A DNA stretch of 64,000 nt, from the NCBI GenBank assembly GCA_026874595.1, contig CM049308.1, positions 43,221,327 through 43,285,326 on the forward strand, in the 5' to 3' direction. The first letter of the stretch is position 1; each line of letters begins with the position of its first letter. Of this stretch, positions 38,436 through 50,339 are shown piece after piece. Source of the DNA: Sipunculus nudus. Its lineage: Eukaryota; Annelida; Sipuncula; Golfingiida; Sipunculidae. Made by a program: the position numbers and the translations under genes. The notes under the pieces were generated by a model, which made no database searches, was not told where the DNA came from, and saw only the letters and a program-made list of their open reading frames with translations.

Positions 38436-40368
38436 TGGGGTTACATTTTCAGAAGATGTGCTTTGGTAAAGGCACATTTGGAAATAAAGAAAAAAATTAT
38501 TCTTAAGTATTATCTTAATTTTGTTACAGAACATCTGAGTTTTTAATATTCCATAAATAAATATAGCAGGAAAACATTTTTGATCACAGGTCAGATGGTC
38601 ACTGCTTGGACTTTAACAGTACTCTTGTGTACTGATACATGTGGGCAGAACTGTATGACATAACTGTATGACCAACAGCATATCAGGAGGAAGGGCAATC
38701 TTTCATCATGCACAGGGATTATGACAGCAAGTCGTTGTGATGATTATGATAGAACACATGAAGCTGATTGACATCACCTCAATATGACTATGATGAATAA
38801 CATGTCAGTTTGAAGGACTGTGTGTCATTATACATGAACATTGTGACAGATTGTGATGAATGTGAAGATCATGCAGTGGGTACATCTGATATACAGCCTC
38901 ACAACAAAATGCCACACCATGTCAGTTGTAATGTACATGACCCAGCGGGTGGTGAAGGTGTACAATCAAGACAACTCTTCACTTTGCTGGTAGTTTGTGG
39001 TTTGTACTTGGTAAACATTCTTTGTTCTTGGTCATTACATCCTGTTGCATGTTGTACCTTGGTCAGGATACCAGGTTCAGGAAAGCATATTTGACTTTTG
39101 TGATCTTAAATTTTGGTGTGCAGATTACATTTTATACCTAACCCTTTCATTAATAATACATTATTGTTAAAGAAAACTGTTAAATGAAAAGATGTTGCAA
39201 CTACAGCATCTATTTTAGGAGAATGCTAATAAGACACTGTTCTTATATTGCTGAGATATTTAAACAAGGACCAGCTTGAGCACATTGATGCTCAGCTGCA
39301 GCGGATGGTAGTGATTTGTTAAGGTACTGTAGGTGAGTGGGGATGGCCAGCAGCAGGTCAAGTTTGTCTGCGTGAGGTAGCCCAGCAGGCAGACACACTA
39401 ATGGAGACCATAGCCTGTGTGGGGATTATTTTGTGAACTGGATAGTCATATTGTACTGCTCTTTAATTGAAAGGCAGGAAACTTAAGTAAACCTCCCAGC
39501 AGAGGCAACTTTCGAGCAATCTGGCTGTTGTTATTCTGTCCATGCATGGGTCAGATTATCACCATCCAAGGTTTAACTGGTCTTAAAATCTAGTGCTGTT
39601 GAGTCCTTGCATGTTGGAGTCCTTGAGGTTTCAGTCCAAGTCAACACTCATTGAATCCATTGGTTCCAAGTCTGTGTCTATATGAGAAAACATGATTGAG
39701 GAACAGATTCATTCTTCTCTTTGGAAATAATCTGTAGTTTATAATTATTATCACACAATACATAATCTTACACAGTTCATTGGCATAGACCTTAAATTTG
39801 AAAATCGTTTGTTTTAGTTCATATAAGCACGCAGTCAGCCTGTTTATCCTGCCCAGCTCAGTGTCAGAAGTTTGCTTGCTATGTATGTGACTGAGTGTTT
39901 TGTCTTCTTGACTTGAACTGAACTCAGGTTCAGTCCTTAAGTCCTAGTCCAGATCTGTCAACTCCCCAAGTCTTGAGTCAAAGTCACTGAAAAGTGGTCA
40001 TGAATGTGGACTAGTCCACAGCCTGGCTGGAGCCCTGTATAACTGATTTACAATAGTCAGGTGTAAACCTGTCATTACCAATAAGACATTCATTTCATAA
40101 TAATTAGTGCTTCTTTTATAAATGTATGAATATTACTTGTTTGTGAAGGGAGTGAAAATATAAAAAAAAGTGTGTGAATTGTCTGTCATCATTGCCATTC
40201 AATTCAAAATGTTTTGTGCAAGCCATAAATCTGTATACTGTTCTCTTGTTCTTCTTAATCAAGTGTAATCGGTATTGCTTTCATCAACTTCTTTCAATAA
40301 AAACTTATGTAATATAAGGATGCTTGAATAGTTTTAGAGGTTTTTATCATTTGGTTGTTTATCCTTAT

Positions 40369-40622
40369 AATGTTTATATCTGTAGCTGACTTCTCACTGA
40401 CTCTGATTGTTATGTTTTTGTTTGCAGCTGACTTCTCTCTTACTCTGGTTGTAATGTTTTTGTCTGCAGCTGACTTCTCATTGACTCTAGTTGTAATGTT
40501 TTTGTCTGTAGCTGACTTTTCTGTGACTCAGGTTGTAATGTTTTTTGTTTGCAGCTGACTTCTTTCGGACTCTGGTTTAATGTTTTTGTCTGTAGCTGAC
40601 TTCTCTCTGACTCTGGTTGTAG
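40369..40622 (+). repeat. 42-bp minisatellite made of splice-acceptor-like units, abutting the Ig2 exon
   Basis: Six copies of CTGACTTCTCTCTGACTCTG followed by GTTGTAATGTTTTTGTCTGC and AG. Each copy has a pyrimidine-rich tract ending in CAG or TAG before CTGAC. In the last copy GTTGTAATG has become GTTGTAGGG, and its AG at 40621-40622 is the acceptor that makes the correct PTK7 junction. The nearest decoy acceptor (AG at 40594-40595) lies 27 nt upstream in the same frame without a stop, so it could add nine residues. The decoy at 40554 is out of frame. Confidence 0.85.
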
Positions 40623-40761
40623 GGCTCGACACCCCAGCGGAGGTTCAGCTCCGGGCTCCATCGGATGAAGCCAGTATAAAGGACGGTGTTGACATCACCC
40701 TCAGATGCGAAATAGAGGGCAACCCTGCTCCAGTGATAGAGTGGTATAAAAACAAGCTGTT
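40623..40761 (+). CDS. PTK7: PTK7 exon encoding the first half of Ig-like domain 2
   Basis: Its first two bases GG complete a Trp codon with T from the previous exon. It then encodes LDTPAEVQLRAPSDEAS and runs through the B strand Cys (40706-40708, LRC) and the core Trp (40742-40744, EWYKN). The Trp-led linker and the following hydrophobic strand mirror vertebrate PTK7 Ig2. The exon is 139 nt (2 + 45 codons + 2). It ends in phase 2 at a GTAAGT donor (40762). No N-glycosylation sequon lies in this half. Ig2 is completed by exon 47707-47855. The exon sits directly behind a minisatellite of acceptor-like units, so alternative 3' splice-site use is possible. Ig-domain homology is certain; assignment to PTK7 rests on the combined exons. 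Confidence 0.9.
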
Positions 40762-40778
40762 GTAAGTACTGTCTTCAT

Positions 40779-40784
40779 CGTATT

Positions 40785-40839
<55 letters not shown>

Positions 40840-40850
40840 GTATATATATG
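40779..40850. repeat. (TA)n microsatellite
   Basis: Interrupted TA dinucleotide run beginning 17 bases after the splice donor of the Ig2a exon. Length polymorphism is likely. Confidence 0.9.
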
Positions 40851-43195
40851 AATGAATATATGTAAATCAGAGTCATGTGCGGATCTGCTTTTATATTATT
40901 ATTTCAACACAGCTCCAGATGAGCTGTTTCTTTTGATTTAATGGTCAGTCTTTACTAATGTTGTCATATAAGTAGTTCTGAAGATTCATAATTGTGGTTA
41001 ACAAATATATGGTAAATCATATACATTTGAACTGTCTTAATACAGACAGTGGGGGGCCACTGTTAGAGAAGAACCTGTTTATCACAGGATCACATCAAGC
41101 CTCCATAAGACAGACCTGTTCACAATAGGGCTCAGGAGATGCCCATAAATGAAGGTTTTCCTGTATACTAACTGTATGCTTTGATATTGATTTGATTTTA
41201 GTGTTGTAAATTTGCTTGGGTGGTGCATCATTTCCAAGTATTTATAAGTAATACTTGGTTTATTGTTCACTGACAGACACCTTTAAGAGAATAATCATGG
41301 GAAACTGGAGTATGAATGGAGGGTTTGGTATGTGAACCTGTACATGTTATGGTTGTAGGCTAAGGTACCCATCCATCACTGTCAATTACAGCAGACTGTC
41401 AACATCCATTGGCATTTGGGTTTTCATGTAAAACCTGAATCAATGAACAATATATTTAAGAAATGAAATGCAATTTTTTTCCACATGTAATCATGTTTCT
41501 TGCCAATTTCTTATCTAGTTGAAGCCCATTGTTGATGCATATTTGCCTTTCACAGATCAGTTATTGTATCCACCAAAACAAGAGTTTTTGGATACTAAGC
41601 TTTCATCCAGGTTCCGCCACCACTGCTACTGCCATGTTTGTTTAGGAGAACTGAGACCCTTTGTCTGATTGTTCTGAAACCTTGCATAGTTATTAGCTTA
41701 CCTATGTAGCTGTGTGTAACAAAGACAGGTGGCACCATCTGTAATATTTATTGTGCAGTATGAATCTGGGTGTGTTAGTGTTAAAAGCCCATATCTCAGG
41801 AATGGTTCAATATGTTGAGCTGAAATTTGCATGTCCACAGATCTTGGATCTCCCCATCTTATACTCGAGACTGGTATCCATGCATTTATATAAACTTTAT
41901 TTATTTTACATGGATTGTACATGCATCAATGCATTTGCAATCTGTTTATCTTAGTGATGGTTCAATGTAAAAGTCTGAAATTTGGCATGACCATCCTAGG
42001 TCCTGTTTCTGTAGAATACATTGATGCCTTTTTCTCAGGGGTTATTTGCTTTATTTGCTTTAAATTGTGCATGTCCGTACATATTGGATACCTCCATCTT
42101 GATGCTGGTTCTTTTGGTCCAGTCTGTCAGAGCACTTGATTCTCACTGGTAGTACAGGTATCTGTGAACATGTCGTTACAGTCAGGCAGTCAGGGGGTTG
42201 GCTGGTGCCCTGCCAATAAGAATTCATGAGCATTTTCTTCATTACTCAGAGGCTTATGTAAACAGGGTCACCTCAGCCTTCCTCTAACTGTAGTGGAACC
42301 AGCCTGACATGTTGGCAGACAGTGTCCCAAGAGTGAGTACAGAGTAGTCCAGTGATGATATTTGATTTTATGTGATACAGTCACTGCCTCTCTTTAATTA
42401 TAAAACAAATGTATTGTAAGAGGTTTTTGTGACAGTCAACCTGCAAAAGAGGTTCCATGTGTATACTTGCACACACAAAATGTAATTTCAATAAGCAAAT
42501 ACCCAGTTCTCAGGATCATTTCATAACAGAAACATTTGACAGCTAGAGGCCCCATATCCAAGTTTTTAACTAGATCCTAGTAATAGTTTAGTTAGAAAAA
42601 CAATCACATGATACATTTAATCAGATTAATCAGTTGTTCTTTTAATCTAATCTAGTTTGATCAGTATGAGTTTTATTCTTCCACATTAGGTGTTCGTAAC
42701 TCAGGCACTGTGGCTTTACTTGCCTGTCTGACTGGAACTATCCAAATACACCCATTATATATGGCTAGTCATTGTGCAGGGCTAATCTGGGTTATAAAAT
42801 AATGTTCACAAAGCATTTTATAGATGAATTAGATCTGTGACACTCTCATCAGATGAACGTCATATTCATGTAAAGCTCATATAAAATCAGCTTAATCCAC
42901 AGTGGATGGCTTTTAATAAATTTCACTTATCTAAGTGAGGTATGTTATGTATTAAGGCCTAGAAGTATGTAATTGTGTTAGCAATTACTGTATTAGCCTC
43001 TCAGCAGGGTATGAAATTTGTTTGTAAATTTTTAATTGCCACTTTGTCCTTTGTATTGCTGGTTTTACAGCCCCATCAGAAAAATTATAGGCCGATATAT
43101 TTTTGTGTCAAAATTTAAAAAAAGTAAATGAAGGCTAAATATATATAATTATCCACATATGATCTATTTGTTTAATGTTAACTGCCCAAAGGCTT

Positions 43196-43860
43196 GGGGG
43201 TATTTATTGTATCCCCAGACAAAGTCGGGGGATACTATGTTTTCATACCGGTCCCCCGGCTGCCGCTGCATATAAATCTTGTTGGCGCGATAACTCAAAA
43301 AATATTTCACGGATCTTTACCAAACTTGGTATATACATAGATATGGGTGAGAGGACGACACCTATTTAAAATGAGGTCATGACCTTGACTAGGAGAGTGT
43401 CCTTGTTCTTGAATAAGTCCAATTTTGGGGAAAATCACACAGATTCTTAGATATCTCAAGAAATCTTGCATGGATTGATCCCAAAATCAAGTTGATGGAA
43501 GATCATGGATAGGGTTGTCATGTTCCAGAAACTGGTGGCGCCACCTATTATTCTTTACTTGTTTTCGTGCCATTTAATACCCCCAAAACTGCTACTTGAC
43601 AGTACTGTGAGCATTATAAGTCAAAAACAAATGGACGCAGAAAAACCTTCAAAAAATATTTCACTGATCTTTTTCAAACTTTACATTTGTATAGATATAG
43701 GTAAGGGGACGAAGCCTATTTGAAATGGGGTCATGACCTATGCTAGGAGAGTGACCTTGACCTTGAATAGGTCAATTTTTGCTGAAAATATCTCAAGGAA
43801 GCTTGCATGGACTGGTCCAAAAATCATGAATATATCTTGAATCTTGAATATATAGCTCAC
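43196..43860. repeat. Dispersed mollusc-type repeat, two tandem copies of about 360 bp
   Basis: It opens with a palindrome-like TATCCCCAGACAAAGTCGGG followed by GGATACTATG. Two diverged copies of a segment containing AAAATATTTCAC, GATCTTT and GGTCATGACCT lie about 360 bp apart (near 43295 and 43655). No intact protein frame. Family not named; it resembles repeats common in bivalve genomes (from general knowledge). Confidence 0.6.
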
Positions 43861-45135
43861 TTGCCAATAGTCGAAAAATTAGTTTCTGGATGATAATTCC
43901 TGCTTTAATTGATGTACTGATTTCAAACTTTACTTATATATGTCCCATTGAAAAAGCAAGACTCCAATTGATTTTGGGGTCATGAGGTCAAAGGTCAAGG
44001 TCACAGGACACATCTCTAAAAAGATTGTGGATGCATTTTCAGCCAAACAGTTCATCTCAGATCTTTTATCTTGCACATATAGTTTATCTGCCAATAGAGG
44101 AAGACCCTTATTAATTTTGAGGTCACAAGGTCAAAGATCAAGGTCACAGGAGCCATCTGTCCAAAAATTAGTTTCTGGATCATAATTCCTGCTTTTATTG
44201 ATGTATGGATTTCAAACTTGACTTGTATATGTCCCATTGGAAAAGTAAGACCTGAATTGATTTTGAGGTCATGAGGTCAAAGGTCAAGGTCACAGGACAC
44301 ATCTTTAAAAAGATTGTGGATGCATTTTCAGCCAAACAGTTCATCTCAGATCTTTTATCTTGCACATATAGTTCACCTACTGAGAGAGGAAGAACCCTAT
44401 CAGTTTTGAGGTCACAAGGTCAAAGGTGAAGGTCACAGGAGCCATCTGTCCAAAAATTAGTTTCTGGATCATAATTCCTGCTTTTATTGATGTATGGATT
44501 TCAAACTTGACTTGTATATGTCCCATTGGAAAAGTAAGACCTAAATTGATTTCGAGGTCATGAGGTCAAAGGTCAAGGTCACAGGACATATCTTTAAAAA
44601 GATTGTGGATGCATTTTCAGCCAAACAGTTCATCTCAGATCTTTTATCTTGCACATATAGTTCACCTGCCGAGAGAGGAAGAACCCTATCAGTTTTGAGG
44701 TCACAAGGTCAAAGGTAGGGTCACAGGAGCCATCTGTCCAAAAGTTAGTTTCTGGATGATAATTCCTGCTTTTATTGATGTATGGATTTCAAACTTGACT
44801 TGTGTATATCCCATTGGAAAAGCAAGACCCAAAATTGATTTTGGGGTCATTAGGTCAAAGGTCAAGGTCACAGGACACATCTTTAAAAAGATGTGGATGC
44901 ATTTTCAGCCAAACATTTCATCTCAGACCTTTCATCTTTCACATATAGTTCACCTGCCAAGAGAGGAAGAACCCTCAATTTTAAGGTCACAAGGTCAAAG
45001 GTGAAGGTCACAGGAGCCATCTGTCCAAAAATTAGTTTCTGGATGATAATTCCTGCTTTTAATGATATATAGATTTCAAACTTGACTTGTATATGTCCCA
45101 TTGGAAAAGCAAGACCCAAATTGATTTGCAATACC
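43861..45135. repeat. Tandem repeat, about 288-bp unit, rich in AGGTCA half-sites
   Basis: About four and a half copies. TTTCTGGAT followed by ATAATTCCTGC recurs near 43884, 44171, 44459, 44750 and 45036, with spacing of about 287-291 bp. Each unit contains two clusters such as AGGTCATGAGGTCAAAGGTC continuing into AAGGTCACAGG. These stack AGGTCA words as DR2, DR1 and DR0 and include the extended half-site TCAAGGTCA known for ERR/SF-1 type receptors. A diverged relative lies at 62215-62690. The open frames here have no domain. Confidence 0.8.
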
Positions 45136-47706
45136 AAACATCTGATTTCTGGAGATCATGCACTAGACATCGTCCATTGCGCAGGCTGCTTTGACCGAGA
45201 AACAAAATTTGATAGCGGTTTCACAGCAGATTTTGTCCTCTCATGAACAGTTGTTCTGATCGTTTAACTTATATAAGCACAATCAGACTAATTTAAAAGG
45301 TTCAAATTAAACCATCAGCAATTCAGGGTAATACTTTTCATTATGGAAATTAACAATTTCTACTTGGAGACTGATGGAGATTAAGAATGTAATTGGAGGG
45401 CAATTTTTGTAGCACATGAAGGCAGATTTTTATGGGCCCAGTCGGGCTTGGATCCTCATATTACGGGACCAAGCCAAAAAATACGGGCAATTGCCCAAGG
45501 GCCCCTTAAAATTTCAAACCCTGTTACAGTAAATATTAATCATCAGTTAGTACTGACACACTGAAACAATGAAATGGTTAGAATTATCAGGCTCTGTAAG
45601 TACTGAGTTAGCCGTGTGATGAGAGGTCTGTCAGACACCAGGTCTGGGTCAGTATATGACCAGCTGTATATCAGCCACCCACTGTACCTGTGTTTGGTAA
45701 TAAAGACCTACCTGCTGTATACCTGTGAGGATTAGTGTTCTGCCATATATCACCCTGTCACAAGCTACTCCACCAGTTAAAAGTGTGGCCAGTACAAACA
45801 CCCCCATCCTTCTCCAGGCTCATATACCTGTCCTTTATGACTTCGTAACAGACATTTTATGACCACACAGGCAGGCCTGCAGTGTAAATCTGTGACAAGA
45901 GGAATATTTTGATTGGCTGCAGATCTCTTGAAGCCCTCTGAGTGAGTGTTAACTTAATGATCATGACCTGGCCAGGTTATCTCTGCTCCAATGTTTCCCC
46001 AGCTAACTATTGCCATTGACAAAGTGTCGGAGCCTGCACAAATATAAACCTCAGCCTCCCTCAGATTAGTCAGTCCACTGCCAGCTGTCTGATGACTCTC
46101 CTACCTAAACCTGCTCCACTCAAACCTCCACTTAAAGTAAAAATCTTCATCTACTACAGGACTGTGTTAATGCAGTTAGAGAAAAATTCATTTTATCAAA
46201 CCATAATTCTGGTTACAAGGGATTCTAATGTACTTTGAGGGACATGCATATAGTTAGAGAAGAACAAAGATACCCCTGCCAAGGTCTCACCATGTGGCCC
46301 ATAGAAAACATGTTGAATTTATCATAGGCAAATTCAGCTGAGCACCATGACCCATGGGTTCCTTGTTTTGTTTACCTGCCGGACATTTTATTAGATTAGG
46401 TATATAGGATATTAAATCTCAGTTAAAACTGCCTTGGCCTTCCTAGATCAACAAATAATATACCACAGGACACAGGTAGTGAGAATACACTGTCAGTATG
46501 ACAACCCAAAATGTTTTTTAAATGGTAGGACTGTTTCTTTTAAATACAACATGGGATCAACAATTGTACAATTCTTCAAGTTGTTACCAGTATTTTATGT
46601 GAAGTCATTGAGAGTTTATAGATGACTGACCCTGGTAATGGTCACCTGACCTTGCTGCACACGGTGAACTGTTACCTGTGCTGGGCTGGCACATGTCAGT
46701 CTCAATCAGCACAGGAGGGTGTATAGTGACGTGAAGTTTGAACCAGGTGGTGAAATATGACTAGTTGGCTGATTGCATAAACACAGAGGCCATTGGTAGT
46801 AGTGGTGTTTGTGTAATAGTAGAGGCTTTTACAGCACCGCTGACAGCACAATATTCCTCCAAGTAGCTAGCTCAGCCACCAACAACAACAGCAATAGATG
46901 TAGGTTCACAATACCTCCAGACATAAACTGTCACAGTACTGGGGTATTACTGTAACAGGACCAGGTTCTGACTGACCTCAGCTTGAACCGGGTATACTCC
47001 TTACAGAGTTGTGCCACTATTCAGTCAGACTTATCACTCATATATAACATGATCCTGGGCTCAGCTGACTTCTACTCCATACAGAAAGGTCATTTTAGTC
47101 ACTTGTATGTATATCTCTGAAACATTAAACTGTATTAATGACTGTAACAAACTCCTCAGGAAAATTTCTATGTGGTTATAGCTCTATTGTTTATTAAAGG
47201 AATCTCAGTTGGCCTTTATCATTATTATTTTAGATGGGGAGGGAGACAGGTTGTATTACCGCTAAAGCAAGAATACCCAAGGTTATAATAAAGGGTTTCT
47301 GTTTGATAATCATTGTCTATTATTTGAAAAATATGATCAAATAAATTTGTAATCTGTATGGTTATTTATATTTTTGTAAATAACATTTATCATATTAAAT
47401 AATACAAACTTAAAGAAAAATTTCAAATGGCCTTTGAAAAGGCATCAGAACCCTGATAGACTGATGTATGTTAATCTGCCTCCAGACAAATTGTATCCTT
47501 CGGCTGAGTGTCAAGGCCAATGGGCCATAAGTTCATGAATAAAAAGTTAGCAGTTGAAAGCCCCAAGCTTGATTTCTGAGAATTAAAGGTGTATTGATGA
47601 CAGCATGATGGAGTGATCACCCCTGGGTGCCAGTCAAATCATAGATCTGACCATTTTTACTCACTGTACATACATGTAACATCCTGTTCATTTACTGTAA
47701 TTTTAG

Positions 47707-47855
47707 GTTATATGAAACAAAAAATGTGAAGTTTAGCCGTAACCGGTTGAGACTGCTCGCAGTGACACCTGCAGATAACGGGGTGTATTCTTGTAAAGCC
47801 AGTAACAAGGCTGGAGATGTGTTCAGTGCCAACAACTTCCTGCTCAACATCAGAG
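47707..47855 (+). CDS. PTK7: PTK7 exon encoding the second half of Ig-like domain 2
   Basis: The first base completes a Leu codon begun in the previous exon, followed by LYETKNVKFSRNRLRL. The F-strand hallmark D-N-G-V-Y-S-C (Cys at 47792-47794) follows, then KASNKAGDVFSANNFLLNI. That last stretch aligns residue by residue in pattern with the end of vertebrate PTK7 Ig2 (Y-S-C, then N-F-x-L-x-I). The exon is 149 nt (1 + 49 codons + 1). Acceptor TAATTTTAG, donor G|GTAGGT at 47856, phase 1. The upstream boundary is fixed by frame: the other bases before the AG would not keep the domain in register. A shorter reading from GTG at 47726 is not needed once the splice is recognised. Confidence 0.9.
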
Positions 47856-47959
47856 GTAGGTCACATCAGCATCTCCAAAAAAAAAAAATTACACAAAAAT
47901 ATCATAAGACCAAGAGAGCCATATTTTCTTGATTATTGTTTTTACATGCCAGTGTTAGA

Positions 47960-48470
47960 TGTGGGTAATAAGGTATACCAACAGTCCATCTGTCTGTCCA
48001 TTGGTCTGTTAACTTGTGTTAACTTGGAAGTTTCTCTCCAGGGCTTTGATGGATTTTAACAAACATCACCATGACTACCTGACAATCTGTTATCTCACCT
48101 GAGTTTGATTATCGGCAAAACCCGTACATATTTGTTGAGGTCACAGGTCAACCGGCTACTTTACGATGTCACAGCAATTACTTAGCAGCAATATGATATA
48201 TTTTGATGAAACTCAACAGAAATATTAACCAATATATAATATCTTACCTTAGTTCAATTCAAAATATATGTATATTTAATAAGGTCAGCGGTCACTCAAC
48301 TTTGGTAGTGCAGTGATGACTTGCCAAAAGTCTGATGCATTTTCATGAAACTCATTATAAATAATTTCCCTCACAGTTTCACACCTGAATTAACTTCTCT
48401 GCAAAACCCATGCATATTTAACAAGGTCAGAGGTCACCTACAGCAGGAGTACTATGCGCCCTTACAGTGC
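47960..48470. repeat. Dispersed repeat with AGGTCA words (mollusc type)
   Basis: Phrases such as CATCTGTCTGTCCATTGG, GAGGTCACAGGTCA and AAGGTCAGAGGTCACC recur at roughly 150-bp spacing. Their style matches the 43861-45135 and 60150-62690 repeats, although the sequence is diverged. No protein frame. Confidence 0.5.
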
Positions 48471-50339
48471 TTTTGTTTTTTGGTGATCCTTGTAATGCTG
48501 CCTCAGTTTAAACACACTATTTGATATCCCAGAAATAGAACAGAACAATAGCTAACATTAGGAGGTCTGATATCTCACTTCTCCAGTGCTAAATATAGCT
48601 TGCACACTCTAAAAATATCTGTTTTGGGATTACCATTGTTAGTTATTTTAAGTATATAGGATGGGCTGTGACAGGAATCAGACATCCATATTTTAGAAAA
48701 GATATTAGTCATAAAGTAAACACACACACATACATCTGTATATATTAATGCTTTATAACAGACAGGTGTAAAGATAATTCATAATAAAGTCAAAAGTGAT
48801 ATTGGATCTTCTGGTGGTCTTGTACCTATATGTTGATGTTGATATGATCATGGGAAGTGATGTCAAACATTTGAGAGTGGTCTATGTAGAAGGCATGTGT
48901 CAGCTAAAACATAACTTCCTGAGTCAGAAACAAGTTGAATGCGTTCCTATTTCATAACATTTTTCCATGTATGTAAAACCGTTGAAGATCCAGACCAAAT
49001 AGTTTTAACCCTGATGTGAGTGTCTGAGAGAAGATGTATCATCAACACACATACAGCACAGGTGCAAAGGCATGCCTGGTATACCTGGTTCACATTAGCA
49101 CACTGAAGCAGTTGAGATATAGTCATATATATCATATCATGCTATGTGACCTGGACAAAGAAATACTGCAAACAATGCCCTTGGGAATGAAATATGTCAC
49201 AAAGATACCCCAAACAATAGTAGTAGTGATATAATGCATTCACATTATTGTACTAAGACCCAACAAAGTGCTGAAGCCATTACTAACCCTATAGTGACCT
49301 TGCATAATTGAAGTTTTAAAGTGGGATGGTAATGCTCCTTGTTCTCACTGCTGCATGTGTATAACACGCCAGTGTGGTTATCACCGGTTATGATATACTG
49401 AATAAGTTAGGTCAGAAGTCAAGACCCGACACTGTCCTATATATGGCTGAAGATGTCAAGCTGGGGATTTATGGCATCATAAGTCACCAAGAAAATAAGT
49501 TTCAGCTGCCGCACTCACTGGCGTATGTAGCCAGCCATAAAAACAAGACCCTGCAATACACAACTTGCGACCCGTAGCCTATAACTCGATCAAAAGCCCC
49601 CATATTTTGGGGAGTGTAGGGGTCTCCTTCATGTGTGTATCCTCTGATCAGGAAGGCATGCACTGAACCACCGCACACCACCACGGGCCTTTATGATGAC
49701 AAGACATAAAATTGTGTTATGGGTTCTTTAGTTGCTTGTGAAGGCAGTATAAGCATGAAATACATGGCCTAGCTAATTTGTAAATCACAAAAAAAACAAG
49801 CTGTCGGCTGTAAACCATGATTTATTGGAATCAGGCATTAAAGATGGGTGCGGGTTTACAGTTTGTTGGTGTGTTATTCAGATCATTAATATCACACAGG
49901 GTAACTTGCATACCACCAGATACATCTTGCACTGTGCAGAATCTTTCAGCATCATTTGGTACTAAATAAGCATTTGATTGTCTTGCTTTGTCAGTTTTTA
50001 GGCATGCATGACATCTTTAGTCCTAAATTATGTTTGCCTTAATGATGCAGAGCTTAATAATGGTGTATTTCATGTCAAAATGGCTTAAAACAATGTTATA
50101 TGGTCAGAATCTGTATATCACGGGACTCATAAATCTGTCATTTTAAAGGATAGTAAGAGTTTACGACTGATAGCTGGTGACCATTGTGATTTAATAGGCA
50201 GATTACAAAACAAGCAATCCACATTTATTCGCAAAAAAAAAAGAAAAAATGAAGGTGATTTTTGACATGCATTAGTGTAGGTTACAATAGTCTTGACTTT
50301 ATTTATAAAATTTTTCATATTCAGATCCAAAAGTACATA

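Larger units (their letters stand above)
6039..40622 (+). other. PTK7 intron between Ig1 and Ig2 exons (34.6 kb, phase 1)
   Basis: Bounded by GTAAGT at 6039 and GGTTGTAG ending at 40622. Splicing joins T with GG to make a Trp codon, and vertebrate PTK7 has Trp at the same Ig1-Ig2 linker position. The intron holds at least six tandem arrays and one foldback element, listed separately. The stretches 6039-9400, 9713-13280, 13950-16715, 18072-21740, 23825-25884, 27116-28918 and 35012-40368 show no gene, only short chance frames and AT-rich or moderately complex sequence. Segments at about 15150-15480, 35600-35880, 37900-38060 and 39280-39540 are less AT-rich and non-repetitive, making them candidate intronic regulatory DNA (inference). 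Confidence 0.8.
40762..47706 (+). other. PTK7 intron within Ig2 (6.9 kb, phase 2)
   Basis: Bounded by GTAAGT and TAATTTTAG. It contains a TA microsatellite, a mollusc-type repeat cluster at 43196-45135, and weaker fragments of similar repeats at about 41600-42130 and 46310-46365 (ending near GACCCATGGGTTCC). 45136-47706 otherwise shows unique-looking AT-rich DNA with no gene. Confidence 0.8.

Noticed and set aside
40355-40558. Frame of repeated ADFSLTLVVMFLS hydrophobic units resembling membrane segments
   Set aside because: It is the 42-bp acceptor-like minisatellite read through; it ends in a stop before the exon and lies within the intron.
43005-45523. Possible 2.5-kb hAT element with ends CAGGGTATGAAATTT and CAGGGTTTGAAATTT
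   Set aside because: The facing ends look hAT-like, but the flanking 8-mers (CCTCTCAG and TTACAGTA) do not match, so the ends may belong to different insertions.
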